DNA of 64,000 bases from Epiperipatus broadwayi (Eukaryota; Onychophora; Udeonychophora; Euonychophora; Peripatidae). Positions 55,780 to 64,000 of this stretch are shown here, in pieces; within the stretch, counting starts at the first letter, position 1, and every line of letters starts with the position of its first letter. A program made the translations under genes and the position numbers. The DNA lies in assembly GCA_028023455.1 (NCBI GenBank), contig JAQFVV010000042.1, forward strand, positions 6,221,922 to 6,285,921, read 5' to 3'. The notes beneath the pieces were generated by a model, which saw only the letters and a program-made list of their open reading frames with translations, did not search any database and was not told the origin of the DNA.

Positions 55780-57810
55780 TATTTAGCTTCGTTTCTCCAC
55801 ATCACCCCTGCACACTTTCTTATTTCATCTATCCATCTCACATGTGGTCTCTTCCTGGGTCTTCTACAATCTCTTAGAATCCAGTTTAAGATTACAATTG
55901 TCCATCTACTATCATCTCTTCTAGAAATATGTCCAGCCCAACTCCACTTTAATCTTTTCAATGAAGTCAGTTGCACCTTATTGTTCTCTTACCGATATAT
56001 TGGGTTCTCGATCTCTTTCTTTTACTCCCAATATACATCTCTCCATACTTCTTTGAGTGGTCTGAAGTCTGTATTGCTCTTCTATTAAGTAAGAACAGGT
56101 AAAACACGTTTATTAAAAAATCTTTCTTTACAAACACATAGGCATATTTCCTTTTAGTATCAAATTATTTCTACTAAAAGCACTCCAACCAAGTTTAATT
56201 CTATGATTAATTTCATCCATTATGTTTCCATCTATATTAATAATCTGACCAAGGTATTTGTAACTGTTAACTTCTTCTAACTCATCATAAACAATCTTTA
56301 TTTTCATATTTTGAGAAAATCCATTAAATATTACTTGAGTCATTTTAACATTTATCTTTAGTCCTACTTTCAGCTGATAACTACTGCAACATTTCCTGTA
56401 GATCTAAAGCATTATTAGCAAAAACAACTACATCATCTGAAAAATCTAAATGACTGAAATAATCATTTACTTTCACTCCTTTAGCTTTTCATTTTAATCC
56501 ACAAAATACTTCTTGCAGCACTGCTGTAAAAAGTTTTGGGGATATGGAGTCACCCCGTCTTACATGTTGACTTTTCCAGTATCATTATCTAATCTAATTG
56601 CTGCTGTTGCATTTTTATAAATATTCTTTAAAATACGACAATATCTTGGATCTATACCTTGATGATCCAATGCTTTAATCACTGAAGAAAAATTTAGATT
56701 CAAATGCCTTTTCATAATCTAGAAATCGAAAACATAATGTCAACTCATATTCATTTGTCCTTTCTATAACTTCTCTCAATCCCTGGATATGATAACCTGT
56801 ACTAAAACCACTTTTAAATCCAGATTGTTCTCTTGGTTGGTGGAAGTTCAGTGTTCTCTGTAGACGAGTTGTAATTATCTTCGTAAAAATTTTGTGTAAA
56901 ATTGATAAAAGACTGATAGGTCTGTAATTTCGAATATCTTCTTTATCACCTTTTTTAAATATTAAGATTAATACTACATTATTCCAATCATCTGATACAT
57001 CTTTATCATTTAGACATTTGGTATATGACGTTGTTAAAAAATTTCTATTTTTTCAACTGCTTCTTTTAATATATCAATTATAATTCTACCATTACCTGGA
57101 ACCTTTCCTTTCTTCATATATTTAATTGTATGTCTCACTTCTTTATTTAAAATTCTGGGAAATTCAGAAGATGTAATAGATATAGGAGGTATTTGTTCTT
57201 TATTACTATATAATTGTTGATAAAAGTCTTCTATCCATTCCATGATGTCCTCTCTCTTTTTAGTAATAATTCCAGCTTTTTTTCTTATTGCAAATATAAA
57301 TTTCCTACCAATACCAAAATGTTGTTTTACACTCTTGAGACTTTCATTCTCTTCTATTGCTTTCCTTCCTAGTTCACAGTTATACACTCTTATATCATTT
57401 TCAACTCTTTTCTGCATCATTTTACAAAATTCTACATATTCAATCCTTTTTAACACATCATTTTTGTGTATTTTCATATTTTTTTTTTTCTTCATAAATT
57501 CGCTAGTCTCAGTAAAAATGTTATTGGTCAAGTGCTGCTTTTTTCAACCAGCTATTTTTGTTGCAATTTTTAAAAGTGTATCAGTTGTTTTCATATTAAT
57601 TTCATTCAAATGTGAATCATGTTCAAAATCTACTAATACTTGAAACCTATTTGTAAGTTCTAATTTAAATTCGTTAGAATGTTTCTGAAAATTAGGAATA
57701 TCAACTGTAAATATTATTTTTCTTAATAATTTTTGTCTCTCTAGTTTTGCACTAACATGTATTTCACATCTTACAACTTCCTTTGCATTTCATTTTGACA
57801 ACAGAAACTT
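55780..57810 (-). mobile_element. RTE-like LINE, longer decayed copy
   Basis: Reading the minus strand from 57810: an open stretch 57531-57034 covers the linker before the reverse transcriptase (WIEDFYQQLYS, MKKGKVPGNG). Then come polymerase motifs from 56990 down (DWNNVVLILIFKKGDK, RNYRPISLL, REQSGFKSGFSTG), HLDFSDDVVVFANNA near 56440 (the catalytic ADD has become SDD), YKYLGQI at 56250, and LKWSWAGHISRRDDSRW, RPRKRPHVRWIDEI at 55960-55800. The 3' tail is missing. Several stops and frameshifts make it inactive. Its segment near 56590 (GCAGCAATTAGATTAGATAA on the minus strand) preserves the empty site of hammerhead composite A. Confidence 0.85.
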
Positions 57811-58313
57811 GAACGAAAATATATTAATTTATTAGTTACAAAAAAATCTGAAAAGTTCAGAAATCTACTGCCAAAAGAAACTACAAAGATCTGAACCTTT
57901 CCCATCACATGGTTGATTGTTAGTTTTTTTTTGTGAGATTAATTGTTAATGCCTCGTTTATTATAGCTAGCAATGAGCAAAAAATTGTATATTTTTTGTA
58001 GCTTATTTAAATGTTTATGATTATTTTTATAAAATATTTGTATAATAATTATTTAAAAACAAAAGTATCCATGATTACACTTTGATTTTAGTCAAATATA
58101 TTTTTTTTTAAAAAAAAGTTAAGAAATATGTTGAAGTGGTAGAAAGGAAATTATAAGTAATAGCTTGCTAAATATAGTAGTACATAACTTTTGTGATATC
58201 TTAATAATTATAAATCAATTTTATAAATTTTAGAAGAAAATTTCATAGATTTGTGATGACTTACCATTAATTCATTTGGTTTTTACAAATAAAGTTCAAT
58301 CAACAAAAATTTT

Positions 58314-59318
58314 GATAGTCTTCTCTTAGCGTGTTGAAACCACTAGAAGGCGTACTTTCTATATAAACACAGAAACATGCAATTTACCCAGCCCATTATT
58401 TCTGTGCTTTTGCATAGAAAGTTATAATCTATAGAACAGTTCTATTCATATTAGCCATTAGCAGGATTAGATGGCATTGCACACCAACATTATGGCCTGC
58501 TGATGTGCTTCATGACACTATGCAAATGTGCACACTTAATAGATCATTACTGTATAGTGTGAGGGTGTTTGGAATCCAATTATGCCTTTGTAATAGTGAT
58601 CTTACATCCTAACTGACGTTCTAGTACATACTAATAATTGTAAGCATGTCCCCATGCTTCCCTACATATCATAGAATGTGAAAACAATTGCAAAAGGATC
58701 AGGCCAAGCACCATTTTACACCAGTCATGTGAAAAGATGTTTGTGTGAGAACAGCTATGAATCAAATGAAATGGCTGAGGTTGCACATTGTTTTGAAAAT
58801 CATAAACTTGGTTTGATTCAGAGTACTGCCTCTTTTGACCAATTCTTCGGACCGGCAAAACCATCACCCCCCCCCCCCCCGCACAATCCAGTGCACCATG
58901 CTGACATGTCTAATGTAATTTACAAATGTAATTACTGTACTTTAGAAAATAATGTCGCTTTATAAATTGAGTACTGCATCTTTTGGCTGATCCTTCAGAC
59001 CGGCAAAACCATCGGTCCTCCCCTCCCCCTATGCATATTCCAGCACTACATGTGGATTTGTGGAATGTAATTTAAAATATTGTATTTCAGAAATATTTTT
59101 TTTACAAAATAATGTTTCATAAATTGTTTAAAAATAGTTTGCAAATTGTCACAAGGTGGTAAAATGTCTAATGTAATTTAAAAACGTAATTATTCCATTT
59201 TAGAAAATAATGTTAAAGTTGAAAATAAAAAAAAAAAGGCCCGGTAATGTTATATTTCTGTGCGTTTGCATAGAAAGTACACCCTCTCGCGGTTTCAACA
59301 CGCTAAGAGAAGACTACC
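58314..59318. mobile_element. Non-autonomous TIR DNA transposon, third member
   Basis: A 1005-bp element with the exact 8-bp duplication AAAATTTT (58306-58313 and 59319-59326). The inverted ends are about 45 bp: the left starts GATAGTCTTCTCTTAGCGTG and the right, on the other strand, starts GGTAGTCTTCTCTTAGCGTG. Both continue TTGAAACC and CTTTCTAT. It has internal direct repeats of about 150 bp (GAGTACTGC...CGGCAAAACCATC at 58820 and 58967), with C-runs. It has no transposase. Confidence 0.82.
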
Positions 59319-62089
59319 AAAATTTTATTACTTTTATTTTTTTCAGCAATATTGCTATAATTACTTCAAAAAGAAAAAAAAGTAATTGTTCTTACTATGT
59401 ACTTCACTTTATAATTTTTAAATATATTTGCAAAGTTCAAATATGAATTTTAAGGATGTAGTTTTGTTTATAAACTTATGTTTTTAGCAAATCAAGTCCA
59501 TTTTATTAAATTCTAATATAAAATTACAGTTTGTTTACTAAAATCAAATGTTAAATGCTTATAAAAATTGTCATTAGGGAGAATTATGAAAATGTTAACC
59601 TGTTAAAGTTCATATTTAATTTAGTTGGTATTTAATATCTTTCAATTTTTTTTTTCATTTGTTATAATGTGACTAGTTATTACAAATCTGTTAAACATTT
59701 ATTTACTAGAAAAAAAAAAAGAAATTCAAGACCATCTTCAAATGCCACAAATTAGAAATCTCATTCACAAACCTAAAATGATTTAGATATATTTGTCTTA
59801 AGATTTGATTTTATCTGGTCTAAACTTTTAAAACCTTAATCTTTATTCACACTAAATAATTTTGGAGAATTGAACCCATTTATAATATTTGTGATATATA
59901 TATTTTGTAGGAGATTCTTATTTTTCATGTCATTCTTTCTATAGAATTTCACACCTTTGCAGTCAAGTAATTGTAGAATGGAAATATTTTAAAAATACAA
60001 ATAATTTTCTATGTACTTGAGAATCATAAAAGAATAGTAGAATTGTTTTATAATATTCTATAATTAGCATTACTAATAAATATATTTATATATAATTCAA
60101 AATTAATTAAACAACAAAATAATTCTAACAACATTGTACTAAAAAAATGATTGAGAAAAATGTAGACATATATTATACTGTATATATTTCAATACTTTAA
60201 CTATTCTCAGTTGAAAAAAAAAATTAAATAAAAAATTTGAATTTATAAATTATCTGTACGATGAGTTTTGTCATGAATCTGTTAATCATTATTTTGCACA
60301 ATCAGTGTGCAGTCACACGATTGCTCATTTATTTATTTATTACTACGCTTTCTTTTTTACAACATTATTCTATTTTTGTGTTATGTTAAAAATCTATATT
60401 ATATAGAGTTTTTTTTTAATTAGTTGTCTCAACCATTAAGTGAGATGAATATAAAAATGATTAATTAGTTTTATTAAGTAATTATCACTAATTAAATATT
60501 ATTAACATTATTTTTTTGGAAATAGTACACCTTGTATCAAAATTATCACATTCTTTTTTTCTGGAACTTATTGAATGTGAATTGTTCTAATGTTGTATTT
60601 TGAATGCATCAATTTAAAATTACATATTTATTTATGTATGCTGTATTAAAATTGATGTTGTTAATAACTTTTTTGTGTTTAATTAGCAACACATTGTTTG
60701 TTTTGCTTTGCACAGCTTGTTAAAAATGTTGTTATAATTTTGTTTATAATGTTAATTTTGATTACAAAAACCATTATTTAATAAATAGATACATTTCAGT
60801 TTAATTTTAGTTATTTTAAATATTTATTGTTTTTTGTTGTTGTTTTGTTATGTAATAAATTAATTGAGGCAACAAATATGATTTAGTATATTAATTTGTT
60901 GTTTATTATTAGCAAATTATATTCATAAAAAACCTTATTTACCATTATTTAAGAAGCTTCATTATTTAAAGTACACTGATTTTTGAAGATAAATATGTTT
61001 ATATAAGGGAAATAACTATAATATATCATGACATTCAATTCCTTAATGATTTGTTGTTTATTCTCAATACAGTACCATAATTTATAACTTTTTATAGATA
61101 ACACTTATAGAATTATTTATTTTTTGCTTTAAAATCATAGTATAATTTTTCTCCATATTTTTTTTATATGCACAAATATTTTAAGAGTGAAATTTACGGG
61201 AAGGGGGAATACACAATGCTATATAAAATATCAAAATGTTTTGAAGGTTGCTTGCCCTATTATATTAATATTTGTAATTTATTGTTTTTGAATTTTTTAA
61301 TATATATATTTTCAAAAATATATATATATTACACTTATATATGGTAAACTAAATACAACAATAGAAAATGATTGAAATTGTGGAATAATTTATATTTGCT
61401 TTCATTTATTATTATAAATATCATGTTAGATGAAGGAGACAAAACTATATTAGAAGAAAACCCCATAATCTAATATTTATGCATTGTATAATGTTTTTTA
61501 TTTTAATTTTTTTCACTCTTCAAATATTGTCAAATTTATACATCCCAGTAAATTCATCAGGAACTGATAGAATTGAGTACTTACCTACATTACATTTACA
61601 TTTACTTAATTCTTTAAAACAATGCGATGAAATTATTGAGATAAATAGTAAAGAATTTATGCTTCAGTGTACATTAGATACATAAAATACATGTACATAA
61701 ATAGAAAACAAAATATGTGTTACATAGATGAATTTTTTTTTTTTGTTTTTTTTTATGTTTTTTTTTTTTTTTTTTATAAAGAAATGTTAAAATAAAACTT
61801 GTGTTGTTCATTAATAGTGCTTTATTATTATTGTGTTCACTTTTTTAAAAAGAAATAAATCTTAGACATATAAATGGCTGAAAATTTATATATCTAAGGT
61901 TACAATTGCAAAAAAAAAAGAGATAATTTATTGAATGAATTATGTAAAAATAAATAAAATAAATCTGCTATTCTTCATTTAGACTTCATGATTTCAGAAT
62001 GCTAACCATTCTTATCTTAAGAAAGTTGTCAACTTACTGACTGGTATACCATTGTTTGAAAGAAATATGTTTTCAAAGATTTCTATGGA

Positions 62090-62340
62090 AAAGTAATTGC
62101 CAGTGAAGAAAGAGCATTGAAATTTCTAGGCCACAATGATTTTAATGATATTGAGAGCAAACTACCATGTATCAAATGCTGTTTTCAAGAAGATGAGTGG
62201 CACATCTTCTGGACTATTTTGTATTTTCATCTGGATCACATATGCTGAGAAATACCATGGCAAAATAGCATGAACTAGATCTTTTTCTTCATGATGAGCT
62301 GTCAGTTTATTGGCAATGATAATCAAAGAAAATAATTTTC
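62090..62340 (-). other. Unrecognised open stretch, possible broken gene or repeat
   Basis: On the minus strand, roughly 62340-62170 reads NKLTAHHEEKDLVHAILPWY, FSAYVIQMKIQNSPEDVPLI, FLKTAFDTW before a stop. Composition is less AT-rich than the flanks and looks protein-like. No family was recognised. It may be the relic of a processed gene or of a transposon protein. Confidence 0.25.
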
Positions 62341-63867
62341 ACTTTAAACTTTTTTTTATTTGTTGTTACAAAATGAATTCATTTCTATTTTGATTATTTT
62401 TTGTAATTGGTATTGAATTTAAAATAAAGGATATCTATTCTTATGTGAAACTAATAACTTTATTTTGTACTTTTAGTATAGTTTTCATAAAAAATAGTTA
62501 ATGACACTTAAAACTGACCACATTTTGCCCTTCATTTTTTAAAACCAAAGAAGAAATTTAATAAATTTCAAAGTTCCAAAACAAACCTGTCAATTACAAG
62601 TACAAGGATCAAAAGATCATAGATCTAGACTTTCTGAAGTTATATAATATATACTTAAGACACTTTTAAAGTTCACTTCAGTTATGAAGCAAACAAAGAT
62701 TTTAAAATAATTTATAATGTGCAATATTATTTTTAGAATAGGTAGGTAAAATCATCATTATTATTAGCAGCCACACACAAATGAGATAACCATTTTAATG
62801 CTAAAAGAAAGAAAAAAGAGAAAGGTAAAATAACTGTAGTAATATATTAGAGATGAATTGTGGATAATTATACAAACCAATATTTGAGATACAAATATAT
62901 TCACATTGAGCATGCTAATCCATCTCTTCTTTATTTGTTTTGTGATACTCTCTGTCTTTTAACTTTTTCTGCAGCAGACTTTTTTTTCCTGAAAAATTTC
63001 AATATTTTGTCTAATTGTAGTTTTCCATTGTATTCTGTTGTAAGCCATATTTTACCAATAAAAACAATCAATATTGTATTTCTTTAGAGCGACTTTAAGA
63101 TAATCTACATAAAAATCAAGTGTAGATGTTGTATGTACATTCTTATAGAATTTTTTTCCCATTATTCAATATTTGGAAAAGCTCAAATTGACTTTATTTA
63201 AAATTAATCTTTGTAGGTCACAATAATTAATAAGCTGAACAATTATTTAATGTTCCTTTTAGCATTAATGTGCAATTTAGTTTTATTAAAGAACAATTTG
63301 GACAACAATGCCCTATATCTAAGGTGTTTTTTTGTTTTTTTTTAAACTTTCAATAGTTTGTTCAGCAAGAAAATATATGTCAAAATAACATATTTCACAT
63401 TTGGCTGATTTAGTTTTGATTTTATTCTTTCACATTATATTTCAAACTTTGACAGTAGTGTTTTGATTCAAAATAAGCTAGATGGGCTTTCTGACATAAT
63501 AATTAATTTAGTTGGCTCCATGCCATAATATGGTTTTGTGTGTAAGTGAAACTTTGGATTTTTAAACAAAGTTCCATGGACAATATTTTTAGCTCTTTAT
63601 TTATTGATCGGTAAATGAGTTTTTATTATCTGGAAGTTCAAGGTGTTCTAGATTAATATGAGTTGTTCAAATGAATGACTGTGTACTGATCATAAAACAA
63701 AATTGCAATTATAGTATGACATAGCACAGCCTTCATAACTTATAGAGGAAATATTCATTCCTATTCACACTGAGCTTATGGTTTCAATATTAGTGTCAAC
63801 CATTATTGATCCATTGTATAATGAAAGTCTCTCTGAGTTTAATTCAACTTCTTGAACTCTAGTGTCT

Positions 63868-64000
63868 TTTCTCCACATCATGCCAAGAAACTTCCTTATT
63901 TCATCAATTCATCTCACATGTGGTCTCTTTCTATTTTTTTTTTTTTTACAATCTCTTAGAAGTGAGTTTAAGAGTTCAACTATCCATCTATTATCATTTC
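63868..64000 (-). mobile_element. RTE-like LINE 3' end, cut by the window edge
   Basis: On the minus strand it matches the C-terminal region of the other LINEs (CACATGTGAGATGAATTGAT, as in 55860-55800) with a T-run insertion near 63930. The rest lies beyond the window. Confidence 0.7.

Larger units (their letters stand above)
52498..64000 (+). other. BTAF1 intron after window exon 10, running past the window
   Basis: At least 11.5 kb with no further BTAF1 exon recognised. It holds the CTCF-like array, a tandem repeat, a LINE, a TIR element and a LINE end, each listed separately. The stretches 52500-54450 and 59330-63860 are AT-rich with no gene that can be supported. Long T-runs occur at 61733-61779. 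Confidence 0.75.

Noticed and set aside
57242-57643. 133-codon open stretch on the plus strand
   Set aside because: It is the antisense shadow of the LINE reading frame on the minus strand.
58678-58965. 95-codon open stretch with a proline run
   Set aside because: It lies inside the internal repeats of a TIR element; the prolines come from a C-run, and the frame is not kept in the second repeat.

Overview
The window is animal nuclear DNA: very AT-rich, with GT-AG introns up to nearly 12 kb, dense transposable elements and no operon structure. The only recognised host gene is BTAF1 (Mot1/TAF172), the Snf2-family ATPase that removes TBP from DNA. Ten exons on the + strand, from 10625 to 52497, encode 466 consecutive residues of its HEAT-repeat and central region. 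Every junction keeps the reading frame and no expected segment is missing. The N-terminal exons lie before the window and the ATPase exons after it, so the window is the inside of one large gene. The species is not resolved. An arthropod or a lophotrochozoan is plausible from the RTE-type LINEs, the ZBED-type hAT element and the hammerhead repeats, but this is an inference.

Layout: 1-2547 is an RTE-like LINE 3' half split by a hammerhead-repeat insertion (267-1605). 2548-10624 is AT-rich DNA, presumably intron. Exons 1-2 lie at 10625-11347. The next intron (9.9 kb) carries a 2.25 kb hammerhead-repeat composite (13593-15840) and a 1.6 kb terminal-inverted-repeat element (17003-18617). Exons 3-4 are at 21247-21669 and exon 5 at 25966-26042. 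A second copy of the 1.7 kb TIR element (26318-28018) ends just before exon 6 (28062-28179). Exon 7 is at 28673-28921. An 11.3 kb intron holds a hAT element with both ends and target duplication intact (29692-32531). Exon 8 is at 40194-40298. An 11.8 kb intron holds three further hammerhead-related repeat blocks, two foldback elements and a decayed LINE. Exons 9-10 are at 52083-52497. The open-ended last intron holds a GC-rich array of four CTCF-like sites (54501-54752), a direct tandem repeat, a longer minus-strand LINE (55780-57810), a third TIR element (58314-59318) and a LINE 3' end cut by the window edge.

The most interesting system is a family of roughly 450-bp repeats containing type I hammerhead ribozyme motifs: the CTGANGA and GAAAC boxes, a GTC cleavage triplet and a stem I with an internal loop. 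They form tandem and head-to-head composites, and four separate composites are bounded by 11-16 bp target-site duplications. One interrupts a LINE whose relative at 56.5 kb preserves the empty site. This resembles the hammerhead-bearing retroelements of animals (Penelope-like elements and retrozymes). Several ribozymes lie in sense orientation inside BTAF1 introns. A second system is a family of 1.0-1.7 kb DNA transposons with GG-starting inverted repeats, 8-bp target duplications and internal tandem repeats.
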